Source: Sphaerochaeta halotolerans (GTDB lineage: Bacteria > Spirochaetota > Spirochaetia > Sphaerochaetales > Sphaerochaetaceae). From it: 64,000 nt of DNA. A model generated the notes under the pieces. It saw only the letters and a program-made list of their open reading frames with translations. It ran no database searches and was not told the origin of the DNA. Positions 49,504-57,999 of this stretch are shown piece by piece (position 1 is the first letter of the stretch; the number at the start of each line of letters is the position of its first letter). The translations under genes were made by a program, and so were the position numbers. The DNA is taken from positions 124,001-188,000 of the forward strand of contig NZ_QUWK01000001.1 in the NCBI RefSeq assembly GCF_003429665.1, written 5' to 3'.

Positions 49504-52500
49504 ATGGGTAACAAAAAAAGGGTTACTATTGACGGAAACACCGCTGCCGCGCATATTGCATATGCCTTCAGTGAAGTAGCCGCAATCTATCCGATCACCC
49601 CGTCCTCCCCGATGGGAGAGTTCGCGGATTCTTGGTCCAGTACCGGACGTAAGAACCTTTGGGGGAAGACGGTAGAAATCATGGAGATGCAGTCTGAGGC
49701 TGGTGCGGCTGGTGCCGTTCATGGTGCTCTCGCTGCCGGTGCTTTAACTACCACGTTTACTGCAAGCCAGGGATTGCTTCTGATGATTCCGAACATGCAC
49801 AAAATCGCTGGTGAGATGACACCGACCGTCTTCCACGTGTCTGCAAGATCACTTGCTGCACAATCTCTCTCAATCTTTGGTGACCACTCCGACGTCATGT
49901 CCTGCCGCAATACGGGTTTTGCCATGACCTGTGCAAGCAATGTGCAGGAGACCATGGACATGGCCTTGGTTGCACACCTGGCGACACTGGAGTCACAGGT
50001 CCCCTTCCTCAGCTTCTTCGATGGATTCAGAACTTCCCATGAGCTGCAGAAGGTCGAGGAAATTTCTTATGACGACATCAAGCCGTTGGTGAGGGAAGAG
50101 TATATTCGTCGCTTCCGCGAACGTGCAATGCGTCCTGAGCAGCCAAGGCTTAAGGTTGCAGCACAGAACGAAGACGTCTACTTCCAAGGCCGTGAGACCG
50201 TCAACAAGTACTACGATGTACTGCCTGAGATAGTGCAGAAGTACATGGATGAAGTAGAGAAACTTACCGGTAGGGCATACCACCTCTTCGACTATGTTGG
50301 GGCCCCAGACGCAACTGATGTAGTGGTTGTCATGGGTTCCGGTGCCGATACCATGGAGTGGACCAGCGAATACATCAACAAGAAGGGTGGCAAGACCGGT
50401 GTCCTCAAGGTCCGCCTCTATCGCCCATTCAGTGCAAAGCACTTCCTCGGAGCTCTTCCTGCTTCAGTGAAACGTCTTGCAGTACTTGACCGCACCAAGG
50501 AACCCGGTTCTCTTGGTGAGCCTCTCTACCAGGATGTCATCACTGCTCTCAGTCAGATGGACAAGAGCGATATCAAGGTCTACGGTGGTCGCTATGGTCT
50601 TTCCAGCAAGGACTTCACTCCTTCCCATGCAAAGGCTGTCTTTGATCATCTTGCAGGTAAGGCGTTCCACAACTTCACCGTTGGTATCAACGACGATGTA
50701 ACCAATCGTTCGATTCCTGTACAGGAAAATATCGACGTCTCTCCCGAAGGTGTGGTTTCCTGCATGTTCTGGGGTCTCGGTTCTGACGGTACCGTTGGTG
50801 CAAACAAGAACTCGATCAAGATCATTGGGGACAACACCGATTTGAACGCCCAGGCTTACTTCTCATACGACTCGAAAAAGAGCGGCGGTATCACCGTAAG
50901 CCACCTTCGCTTTGGAAAGGGCAAGCTGACCATGCCGTGGTTGATCGACCATGCTGACTTTGTTGCTTGTCACAACCCTGCCTACATCGGTCGCTATGAC
51001 ATGCTTGGTCCTCTCAAGAAGGGCGGTGTATTCTTGCTCAACAGCCAGATTCCCTCTGATGAGATTTTCGAGCATCTGACTCGCGAGATGCAGGAACAAA
51101 TCATCGAGAAGAAGATCCGTTTCTACAACATCAATGCATTGAAGATTGCAGAGAACGCAGGTCTTGGTACCCGTATCAACACTGTTATGCAGGCTGCATT
51201 CTTTAAGATCAGTCAGGTTCTTCCTGAGGATGAAGCCATTGATTTGGTCAAGCAGTACATCAAGAAGACCTTCATTAAGAAGGGTGAGGACATTGTCAAG
51301 AAGAACTGGGCAGCAGTTGATGGTGCCAGTGAGGCTCTTCATGAGGTTGTCATTCCTGAGAAGATTACCAAGAGCTATGATCCTGCTCGCTTGATTCCTG
51401 AGGATGCTGACGATTATGCAAAGGATATCATGGAACCCATCATGCACCTCAAGGGTAACGATATTCCTGTTTCCAAGATGTCTTTCGATGGAAGTCTGCC
51501 GACTGCTACCGCAAAATTCGAGAAGCGCGGGGTTGCTCCCTTCGTTCCTCATTGGATTGCCGAGAAATGTATCCAGTGTAACCAGTGTGTCCAGTCTTGC
51601 CCGCATGCAGCAATTAGAGCAAAGCAGATTGAACCCAAATACCTTGAAGGTGCACCTGAGACTTTCAATGTATTGAAGTCCAATACCAAGAATGACAAGG
51701 ACCTCCAGTTCAAGATTCAGGTATATACCGAAGATTGTCAGGGTTGTGGTGTCTGTATTGAGACCTGTCCCAGCAAGGAGAAGTCCCTTGTATTCAGCCC
51801 AATCGCAACCGAGCGTGAAGCTGGTGAGATTGCAAATGCAGAATTCTTTGAGAAACTTCCGTACGATGTGCTTGATGGCACCAAGGAAACAACACTCAAG
51901 GGTCTGCAGTTCAAGCAGCCACTTTTCGAGTTCAGCGGTGCTTGTGCAGGTTGTGGTGAGACCCCCTATGTCAAGATGGTCTCCCAGATTTGTGGTGATC
52001 GCATGATTGCTGCAAACGCAACAGGTTGTTCTTCCATCTACAGTGGTACCTTCCCAACAACTCCCTACACTGTCCGTCAGAGTGACGGCCAGGGTCCTTC
52101 CTGGGGCAATAGTCTCTTCGAGGATAATGCAGAGTATGGCTTGGGCATGCGCCTCGCTGTCGATTCCAACCGTGAGCAATTGAAGATCTATATTGATCAG
52201 CTCTTTGCATTGGGAACCACTGATGCTCTCAAGAGTGCCATTGAGAAGTCCCTTGAACTGTGGGATGAGTCTTCTGAGGCTGCAAACGATGCCCAGAAAG
52301 CTGTTAAGGCAGTTCTTCCTGAGGCAATCGCTGCTGCAAAGAGTGACGAAGAGAAAGCCTTGCTCGCCAAGATTGACGAGTTGAAGGACTACTTCGCTGA
52401 CAAGGTTGTCTTCATCATGGGTGGTGACGGATGGGCCTACGACATCGGTTATGGTGGTGTTGACCACGTTGTTGCCTCCGGTAGAAACGTCAACATCTTG

Positions 52501-53040
52501 GTACTCGATACCGAGGTGTACTCCAACACCGGTGGACAGGCTTCCAAGGCAACTCCGATGGCAGCTGTTGCGAAGTTCGCAAACGCTGGTAAGAAGATTG
52601 GCAAGAAGAACATGGGCTTTATGTGCATGACCTACGGACATGTCTATGTTGCATCCATCGCTCTTGGCTCCAACCGCATGCATGCCCAGAAGGCTTTGCA
52701 GGAAGCGGTTGCTTGGAAAGGTCCTTCGATCATCTTCTGTTACTCCCCGTGTATCAACCACGGCATGGACATGCGTTTCAGCCAGGTTGAGGAGAAGAAG
52801 GCAGTGGAAGCTGGCTATTGGCCGCTCTACCGCTTCAATCCCGCACTTGAGGAAGGCAAAAGGTTCAGCTGGGATACCAAGGCAACTACTGGTTCCTACC
52901 AGGAGTTCATCAAGGGTGAGGTTCGCTACACTTCATTGTACAAGACCAATCCTGAGAATGCTGAGGCACTCTTTGCCAAGGCCGAGGAAGATGCAAAGAA
53001 GCGCATGAGTTTCTTTGAGAAACTTGGTCCGTTGATGTAA
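49504..53040 (+). CDS. nifJ: Pyruvate:ferredoxin (flavodoxin) oxidoreductase
   Basis: Oxidatively decarboxylates pyruvate to acetyl-CoA and reduces ferredoxin, the core of anaerobic fermentation. The 1178-residue single chain starts MGNKKRVTIDGNTAAAHIAYAFSEVAAIYPITPSSPM (domain I). Two [4Fe-4S] ferredoxin motifs sit in domain V (CIQCNQCVQSCP from C689, CQGCGVCIETCP from C745). The thiamine diphosphate domain has CAGCGETPY, GGDGWAYDIGYGG and the proximal-cluster Cys in CYSPCINHG. Codon use is highly biased, as in a strongly expressed gene. I start at 49504 because the frame upstream shows no family similarity. A terminator follows. Confidence 0.98.
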   Translation: MGNKKRVTIDGNTAAAHIAYAFSEVAAIYPITPSSPMGEFADSWSSTGRKNLWGKTVEIMEMQSEAGAAGAVHGALAAGALTTTFTASQGLLLMIPNMHKIAGEMTPTVFHVSARSLAAQSLSIFGDHSDVMSCRNTGFAMTCASNVQETMDMALVAHLATLESQVPFLSFFDGFRTSHELQKVEEISYDDIKPLVREEYIRRFRERAMRPEQPRLKVAAQNEDVYFQGRETVNKYYDVLPEIVQKYMDEVEKLTGRAYHLFDYVGAPDATDVVVVMGSGADTMEWTSEYINKKGGKTGVLKVRLYRPFSAKHFLGALPASVKRLAVLDRTKEPGSLGEPLYQDVITALSQMDKSDIKVYGGRYGLSSKDFTPSHAKAVFDHLAGKAFHNFTVGINDDVTNRSIPVQENIDVSPEGVVSCMFWGLGSDGTVGANKNSIKIIGDNTDLNAQAYFSYDSKKSGGITVSHLRFGKGKLTMPWLIDHADFVACHNPAYIGRYDMLGPLKKGGVFLLNSQIPSDEIFEHLTREMQEQIIEKKIRFYNINALKIAENAGLGTRINTVMQAAFFKISQVLPEDEAIDLVKQYIKKTFIKKGEDIVKKNWAAVDGASEALHEVVIPEKITKSYDPARLIPEDADDYAKDIMEPIMHLKGNDIPVSKMSFDGSLPTATAKFEKRGVAPFVPHWIAEKCIQCNQCVQSCPHAAIRAKQIEPKYLEGAPETFNVLKSNTKNDKDLQFKIQVYTEDCQGCGVCIETCPSKEKSLVFSPIATEREAGEIANAEFFEKLPYDVLDGTKETTLKGLQFKQPLFEFSGACAGCGETPYVKMVSQICGDRMIAANATGCSSIYSGTFPTTPYTVRQSDGQGPSWGNSLFEDNAEYGLGMRLAVDSNREQLKIYIDQLFALGTTDALKSAIEKSLELWDESSEAANDAQKAVKAVLPEAIAAAKSDEEKALLAKIDELKDYFADKVVFIMGGDGWAYDIGYGGVDHVVASGRNVNILVLDTEVYSNTGGQASKATPMAAVAKFANAGKKIGKKNMGFMCMTYGHVYVASIALGSNRMHAQKALQEAVAWKGPSIIFCYSPCINHGMDMRFSQVEEKKAVEAGYWPLYRFNPALEEGKRFSWDTKATTGSYQEFIKGEVRYTSLYKTNPENAEALFAKAEEDAKKRMSFFEKLGPLM

Positions 53041-53065
53041 GTATCAACAAACTGTTCGATATATC

Positions 53066-53093
53066 GGGGCTGTCGCAATGCGGCAGCCCCTTT
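53066..53093 (+). terminator. Terminator after nifJ
   Basis: An 11-bp stem (GGGGCTGTCGC / GCGGCAGCCCC, with one G-T pair) and a 3-nt loop, followed by TTT, 25 bp after the nifJ stop. Confidence 0.8.
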
Positions 53094-53160
53094 GTCTCGT
53101 GCAAGGAAAAAGAGAAACAAGTGTCTTAAAACTCCAAAGCGATTGACGTATGATACAGCT

Positions 53161-54078
53161 ATGGAAGCATATCGAATTACACTCACCCCAAAGGACAGCA
53201 TCAATGATGCTCTCCTCCAATTTCCTGAAGAGGAAAGGCCGCTTGTTGTTACCCTTGAGAAGGGTACCTATACAGAAAAGGTGGTTATCGATCGGGCGAA
53301 TGTCACACTTGTCGGTTCTGGGCGTGATGAGACACGTATTACCTTCAGTGATGCTGCAGGGGCATATATGATGGGAACCTTTGCTTCTGCTTCCTGCACG
53401 ATACAGAAAGCGAATTTCCGGGCAGAGCACCTGACGTTTGCCAACGATTTTGACTATCCCTCATTTCGCCATCTTGTGGAGCAGAATCCAGGGAAAGTGA
53501 ATGGATTGCAAGCAGTTGCCTTTAGAACCACTGAAAGCGCCGATACCACCATTTTGGAGGATTGTGCTTTCTTTGGCTATCAGGATACGCTCTTGCTCGA
53601 TGAGGGTATGCACCTACTGAATAATTGCCAGATCGAAGGTACTATTGATTTCATCTTTGGTGGAGGAGCCGCTCTCTTTACCGATTGTACCATCCTCTCC
53701 AATGGGGAGGGGTATGTCACTGCTCCCTCAACTCCTGGTGACCAGTTGGGTTTCTGTTTCCATCGATGCAGGTTCCTCAGGAAAAAAGAGGTCCCTGCCC
53801 ACTCGGTGTATCTTGGCAGACCATGGCATCCGAAAGCCGACCCTACCATTAAATCCTTTGCACTTGTGTGTGAGTGCTATCTTGATGAACACATCCAAAG
53901 TTGCGGTTGGACGCAGATGCATGCCTTCCCTCCAGAGGGAGGGGAAAGTATCTTCACAGCAGAGCAATCACGATTCTATGAGGTTGCTTGCACGGGACCA
54001 GGCTCCTCTTCTGAACGAGATAATCTTGGAAATAATGAGGCTCTCTTTTTGATGTCTGCCTGTAGGGCGTTATTGTAA
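53161..54078 (+). CDS. Pectin methylesterase without signal peptide
   Basis: A 305-residue right-handed beta-helix esterase that removes methyl groups from polygalacturonate. Active-site motifs are GYQDTLL (Gln, Asp), GTIDFIFGGGAALF (Asp) and YLGRPWHP (Arg, Trp). No signal peptide or lipobox is present, so it should act in the cytoplasm on imported oligogalacturonides. No other pectin genes flank it. A TATGAT hexamer (53149-53154), with TTAAAA at 17 nt, ends 6 nt before the ATG, and no ribosome site is present, pointing to a leaderless message. Confidence 0.92.
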   Translation: MEAYRITLTPKDSINDALLQFPEEERPLVVTLEKGTYTEKVVIDRANVTLVGSGRDETRITFSDAAGAYMMGTFASASCTIQKANFRAEHLTFANDFDYPSFRHLVEQNPGKVNGLQAVAFRTTESADTTILEDCAFFGYQDTLLLDEGMHLLNNCQIEGTIDFIFGGGAALFTDCTILSNGEGYVTAPSTPGDQLGFCFHRCRFLRKKEVPAHSVYLGRPWHPKADPTIKSFALVCECYLDEHIQSCGWTQMHAFPPEGGESIFTAEQSRFYEVACTGPGSSSERDNLGNNEALFLMSACRALL

Positions 54079-54244
54079 TTCTTTAGAAATTGTTCTTTTC
54101 TCAATCGAGAGTGGAAAGGCTCTTGTGTATAAGAAAAATGTTTCAATATCGAAAAAAAACCAAGATTAACCAAAAAAATTTGCATGTACGACTCCCTAAG
54201 GTCGTGCAAAACTGAATACAGAGAAAATCCACTAGGAGGGTTCT
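54079..54244 (+). promoter_or_regulatory. mglB upstream region
   Basis: A 166-bp gap. It ends with a TAGGAGGG ribosome site ahead of mglB and contains a short ACGAC/GTCGT hairpin (about 54188-54205). No firm promoter hexamers were assigned. Confidence 0.35.
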
Positions 54245-55258
54245 ATGAAAAAGTTTACGGCTATCATGTGCTTGGCACTCGCTCTGGTAACTCCCGTTTT
54301 TGCTCAAGGACAGGGAGAGGCCAGCGACATTGAAATCGGATGTGCAATCTACAAGTTTGACGACACCTTTATGACTGGTGTTCGTAATGCAATCATCGCT
54401 GCAGCCGCAGAGACCGATGCAAAAGTCGAGGTTGTTGACTCCATGAACATCCAGGCTACTCAGAATGAGAAAGTCGACCTGTTCATTACCAAAGGTATGG
54501 ATGCAATGCAGATCAACCCTGTTGACCGCACCGCAGCTGGCGTTATCATTGACAAGGCCAAGAAGGCCAACATCCCTGTAGTGTTCTTCAACCGTGAGCC
54601 TTTGGCTGAAGATATGGCAAAATGGGACAAAATCTATTACGTTGGTGCTCGTGCTGAAGAGTCCGGTACCATGAGTGGTCAGCTGGTTGTTGATTACTGG
54701 AAATCCAATCCAAAGATGGACAAGAATGGAGATGGAGTCCTGCAGTATGTCATGCTGAAAGGCGAGCCCGGACATCAGGATGCGGAGCTGAGAACCGAAT
54801 ATTCGATCAAGGCATTGCAGGATGCAGGTATCAAGGTTGAGAAACTTGCTGAAGATACCGGCATGTGGGATCGTGTAAAGGGCCAGGAAAAGATGGCTGC
54901 TTTCATCGCCAGCCAGGGTGATGCAATCGAGGCAGTGTTTGCAAACAATGACGACATGGCCCTCGGTGCAATCGAAGCTCTCAAGGCTGCCGGTTACTTC
55001 AAAGATGGTAAGTTCATGCCTGTTGTTGGTGTTGATGCAACCGCTCCTGCATTGCAGGCACTTGAGGAAGGCACCCTGCTCGGTACCGTACTCAATGATG
55101 CAGTCAACCAGGGTCGTGCAACCTTCGCTCTTTCCTATGAGCTTGCAAAGGGCAACACCCCCACTGATGCTTCCATTGGTTATACCATTACTGATGGCAA
55201 GTACGTATGGGTTCCTTATCAGAAGGTTACCAAGGAGAATTATCAGCAGTTCAAGTAA
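54245..55258 (+). CDS. mglB: Galactose/glucose-type substrate-binding protein
   Basis: A 337-residue periplasmic protein with signal peptide MKKFTAIMCLALALVTPVFA and a mature start QGQGEASDIEIGCAIYKFDDTFM. The Ca2+-binding loop DKNGDGVLQ near residue 160, followed by VMLKGEPGHQDAE, is the MglB hallmark. Sugar-stacking and hydrogen-bond positions occur in FNREPL, AVFANNDDMALGAI and VVGVDATAPALQAL. It feeds the MglA/MglC transporter encoded next. A terminator-like hairpin after the gene would keep its mRNA more abundant than the transporter's. It may also be the partner sensed by the neighbouring three-gene sensory system (inference). Confidence 0.95.
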   Translation: MKKFTAIMCLALALVTPVFAQGQGEASDIEIGCAIYKFDDTFMTGVRNAIIAAAAETDAKVEVVDSMNIQATQNEKVDLFITKGMDAMQINPVDRTAAGVIIDKAKKANIPVVFFNREPLAEDMAKWDKIYYVGARAEESGTMSGQLVVDYWKSNPKMDKNGDGVLQYVMLKGEPGHQDAELRTEYSIKALQDAGIKVEKLAEDTGMWDRVKGQEKMAAFIASQGDAIEAVFANNDDMALGAIEALKAAGYFKDGKFMPVVGVDATAPALQALEEGTLLGTVLNDAVNQGRATFALSYELAKGNTPTDASIGYTITDGKYVWVPYQKVTKENYQQFK

Positions 55259-55277
55259 GTGCTGAGATGTAGTACAT

Positions 55278-55313
55278 ACCCTCCGGGTTGCAATGTCATC
55301 CGGAGGGTTTTTT
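55278..55313 (+). terminator. Intra-operon attenuator between mglB and mglA
   Basis: A perfect 9-bp stem ACCCTCCGG / CCGGAGGGT with a 13-nt loop and T6 run: a complete intrinsic terminator placed inside the operon. Partial readthrough gives excess binding protein over transporter. Confidence 0.8.
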
Positions 55314-55327
55314 CAAGAAAACTACAC

Positions 55328-55345
55328 CCCCGATGCATATCGGGG
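55328..55345 (+). promoter_or_regulatory. Second hairpin before mglA
   Basis: A perfect 7-bp stem CCCCGAT / ATCGGGG with a 4-nt loop lies 14 bp before the mglA ATG and touches its GAGG ribosome site, so it may tune mglA translation or protect the mRNA end. Confidence 0.4.
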
Positions 55346-55359
55346 AGGCGAGGGAAGTC

Positions 55360-56868
55360 ATGTATGTACTAGAAATGAACCATGTCTCCAAATCGTTTCC
55401 TGGAGTAAAGGCTCTAGACGATGTCACCCTGAAGGTAAAACCTGGAACGGTCCACGCTCTGATGGGCGAGAATGGAGCAGGCAAATCTACGTTGATGAAG
55501 TGCCTCTTTGGACTCTACTCCATGGACGAGGGAGAAATTCGCTTCAATGGAGAGCCGGTTGTCATCAACAACGTTAAGGAAGCACTTTCCTTGGGAATTT
55601 CCATGATCCACCAGGAGCTCCATCTCATCCCCTATCGGTCGGTTATGGAGAATATTTGGCTGGGAAGGTTTCCTAGAATAGGGGGTGCAAAGAGTCCGGT
55701 GGTCGACCATCAGGCTATGTTTGACAGGACCGATCAATTGCTGAAGGAGTTGAATCTTAGCAACATCAAACCGACTGATTTGCTACGCACCTTGAGTGTT
55801 TCAAAAGCACAGAGTGTTGAGATAGCAAAGGCGGTTTCCTATGATTCGAAAATTATCATCATGGATGAGCCCAGCTCATCGCTGACGGAGAATGAAGTGG
55901 AACATCTGTTTTCCATCATCCGTTCTCTCCGACAGCGTGGAGTGGCTATCATTTATATTTCCCATAAAATGGAAGAGATCCTCAAAATCTCCGATGAAGT
56001 GACAATCATGCGTGATGGGCACTATGTAGGAACCTGGGAAGCAAGTGAGCTCACAACTGCGACCATCATCAAGCGGATGGTAGGGCGTGATCTTACCCAT
56101 CGGTTCCCTTCCCGAGAGAGTAAAATCGGGGGAGAGTTGCTTCGAGTGGAAAACTATACTTCCCCTAATGCGAGAAGTTTCAAGAATGTATCCTTTACAC
56201 TTCATAAGGGAGAGATATTAGGTTTAGGAGGTCTTGTTGGTGCCCAGAGAACTGAGGTGATGGAGGCAGTCTTTGGATTGAGACTCCATAGCGAAGGGTC
56301 TCTGTATATACGAGGTAAGGAAGTGACGATCAACAATTCCTATGATGCCAAGAAGTATGGTATGGCACTATTGACCGAAGAGCGACGAGCGACTGGGATT
56401 TTCCCCGTCCTTTCTGTCCAGGACAATCTGGTAATAGCAAACATCAAGGAATATCGGGACAAGAGTGGTTTACTCAATTCGGCAAAAATGGCAGCTGATA
56501 CACAGAAAAGCATCAAGGATCTTGACATCAAGACTCCTTCAGCCAGAACCTTGATCAAGAGCCTGAGCGGAGGAAACCAGCAGAAGGTACTCTTCGCCCG
56601 TTGGTTGCTTACCTCTCCTGATATTCTCATCCTTGATGAACCAACCAGAGGTATCGATGTAGGAGCCAAGTATGAGATTTATGTCATCATGCAAGAGCTC
56701 GCAGCACAGGGCAAGGGTGTGATCATGATTAGTAGTGAGATGCCTGAACTCTTGGGAATGACCGATCGAGTCGTGGTAATGAGTGAGGGGCGTGTCGCCG
56801 GTACGGTGAACAGTAAAGAAACAGACCAGGAACAGATAATGGAACTGGCGACAAAGTATGTCGGGTAG
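55360..56868 (+). CDS. mglA: Galactose/methyl galactoside import ATP-binding protein
   Basis: A 502-residue tandem ATPase. The first half has GENGAGKST and IIIMDEPSSSLTENE. The second has a degenerate P-loop (GLVGAQRTE), the LSGGNQQKV signature and ILILDEPTRGIDVGAKYE. Both hydrolyse ATP to drive the MglC pore, as in the RbsA/MglA family. The ATG at 55360 gives the canonical start MYVLEMNHVSKSFPGVKAL; a frame further upstream runs through the attenuator and is not coding. The mglC start follows 13 bp after the stop. Confidence 0.94.
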   Translation: MYVLEMNHVSKSFPGVKALDDVTLKVKPGTVHALMGENGAGKSTLMKCLFGLYSMDEGEIRFNGEPVVINNVKEALSLGISMIHQELHLIPYRSVMENIWLGRFPRIGGAKSPVVDHQAMFDRTDQLLKELNLSNIKPTDLLRTLSVSKAQSVEIAKAVSYDSKIIIMDEPSSSLTENEVEHLFSIIRSLRQRGVAIIYISHKMEEILKISDEVTIMRDGHYVGTWEASELTTATIIKRMVGRDLTHRFPSRESKIGGELLRVENYTSPNARSFKNVSFTLHKGEILGLGGLVGAQRTEVMEAVFGLRLHSEGSLYIRGKEVTINNSYDAKKYGMALLTEERRATGIFPVLSVQDNLVIANIKEYRDKSGLLNSAKMAADTQKSIKDLDIKTPSARTLIKSLSGGNQQKVLFARWLLTSPDILILDEPTRGIDVGAKYEIYVIMQELAAQGKGVIMISSEMPELLGMTDRVVVMSEGRVAGTVNSKETDQEQIMELATKYVG

Positions 56869-56881
56869 GAGGGTGAAGCAA

Positions 56882-57907
56882 ATGCGTACGCAAGCAATAG
56901 GTGGTTTCCTCTTTGGTAAAAAGAGTTTGAAAGAGTTTGTGATGGACAAGGCAATCTTCCTCGTCCTGCTGATGTTGGTTATCGTGATCGCCATCATCAA
57001 CCCCCGTATCCTTCGAGTACAGGTACTCAGGGATATCCTGATGATGAGTTCCACCAAGATCATCATGGCCTTAGGCATGATGTTCGTCATTCTCACCGGT
57101 GGCGTTGATCTGGGAGGGGGGCGTATGGTTGGTATGGCAGCTGTTATTTCTGCCTCCATGCTCCAGACCTCTGATTATGTTAGACGATTCTATCCAGAGT
57201 TGGGTCAGATTCCTTTGCTGATCCCTATTCTGTTGGCGGTAATTGTTGGGACTTTGTTTGGGATGATGAACGGAATGATTGTGGCAAAGTTCAAGGTACC
57301 AGCCTTTATTGCCACGCTCTCTTCGATGTTGATCATCTATGGAGTCAACTCAATTTACTTCAACATGCCCCCGAACAACAGTCAGCCCATCGGCGGACTT
57401 CGCCCTGATTTCACCTATCTTGGTTCTGGGTCCATTGGGTTCATTCCAGTGATTGTCATCTTTGCCGCCATTGTATCAATCATTGTCTGGTTTATACTCA
57501 ACAAGACAGTCTTTGGGAAGAATGTCTATGCAGTAGGTGGTAATCCGGAAGCTGCAGCCGTTTCTGGTATCAACATCACCAAGACCTTGGTTGGTTTGTT
57601 TGGTTTGTGTGGTTTCTTGATCTCCCTCTCTGGAGTACTCGAAGCTGCAAGAACCGGAGGAGCAACCAATAACTATGGGAGTGGCTATGAGCTTGATGCC
57701 ATTGCAAGTTGTGTTGTTGGTGGTGTATCGACTACCGGAGGGGTTGGAACGGTTAGTGGAGTTATTGCAGGTGTTATCATCTTCAGCTTCATCAACTATG
57801 GTCTGACCTTTGTCGGGGTAAACCCCTACTGGCAGAACATCATCAAGGGAATCATCATTGTATCTGCAGTATCCTTTGATATCAGAAAGTACGTCCAGAA
57901 AAAATAG
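56882..57907 (+). CDS. mglC: Galactose/methyl galactoside permease
   Basis: A 341-residue inner-membrane permease of the MglC/RbsC family. Signatures include ILTGGVDLGGGRMVGMAAVI near residue 75, VPAFIATLSSML near 140, YAVGGNPEAAAVSGI near 220 and LDAIASCVVGGVSTTGGVGTVSG near 270. The long PPNNSQPIGGLRPDF loop is typical of MglC. The ATG at 56882 has AGGAGGG upstream; an earlier frame start overlaps mglA. A terminator hairpin (57928-57949) follows the stop. Confidence 0.94.
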   Translation: MRTQAIGGFLFGKKSLKEFVMDKAIFLVLLMLVIVIAIINPRILRVQVLRDILMMSSTKIIMALGMMFVILTGGVDLGGGRMVGMAAVISASMLQTSDYVRRFYPELGQIPLLIPILLAVIVGTLFGMMNGMIVAKFKVPAFIATLSSMLIIYGVNSIYFNMPPNNSQPIGGLRPDFTYLGSGSIGFIPVIVIFAAIVSIIVWFILNKTVFGKNVYAVGGNPEAAAVSGINITKTLVGLFGLCGFLISLSGVLEAARTGGATNNYGSGYELDAIASCVVGGVSTTGGVGTVSGVIAGVIIFSFINYGLTFVGVNPYWQNIIKGIIIVSAVSFDIRKYVQKK

Positions 57908-57927
57908 TCGAATGTATTGTACGCGTT

Positions 57928-57954
57928 GGGGCAGGGTAACACCTGCCTCTCTTT
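57928..57954 (+). terminator. Terminator of the mgl operon
   Basis: GGGGCAGG / CCTGCCTC (one G-T pair) with a 6-nt loop, followed by TCTTTT, 21 bp after the mglC stop. Confidence 0.7.
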
Positions 57955-57957
57955 TAT

Positions 57958-57999
57958 AAGAAAGAGCACGAGAGGACTCTAGGCGGGAGAGTTGTCACT
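57958..57999 (+). mobile_element. 42-bp relic joining both ends of the IS200/IS605 element
   Basis: The left 22 bp (AAGAAAGAGCACGAGAGGACTC) match the 5' end of the element at 27446-28050 with one difference. The right 19 bp (TAGGCGGGAGAGTTGTCAC) match its 3' end with one difference. Everything between, including one arm of the 5' hairpin, is gone. It lies exactly at the TGA stop of the binding lipoprotein gene, just as the larger copy lies at the TGA stop of the FMN reductase gene. Confidence 0.7.

Noticed and set aside
50863-52761. 632-codon open frame antisense to nifJ
   Set aside because: It is a by-product of the strong codon bias of nifJ; no start signal or family likeness, and the sense gene is certain.
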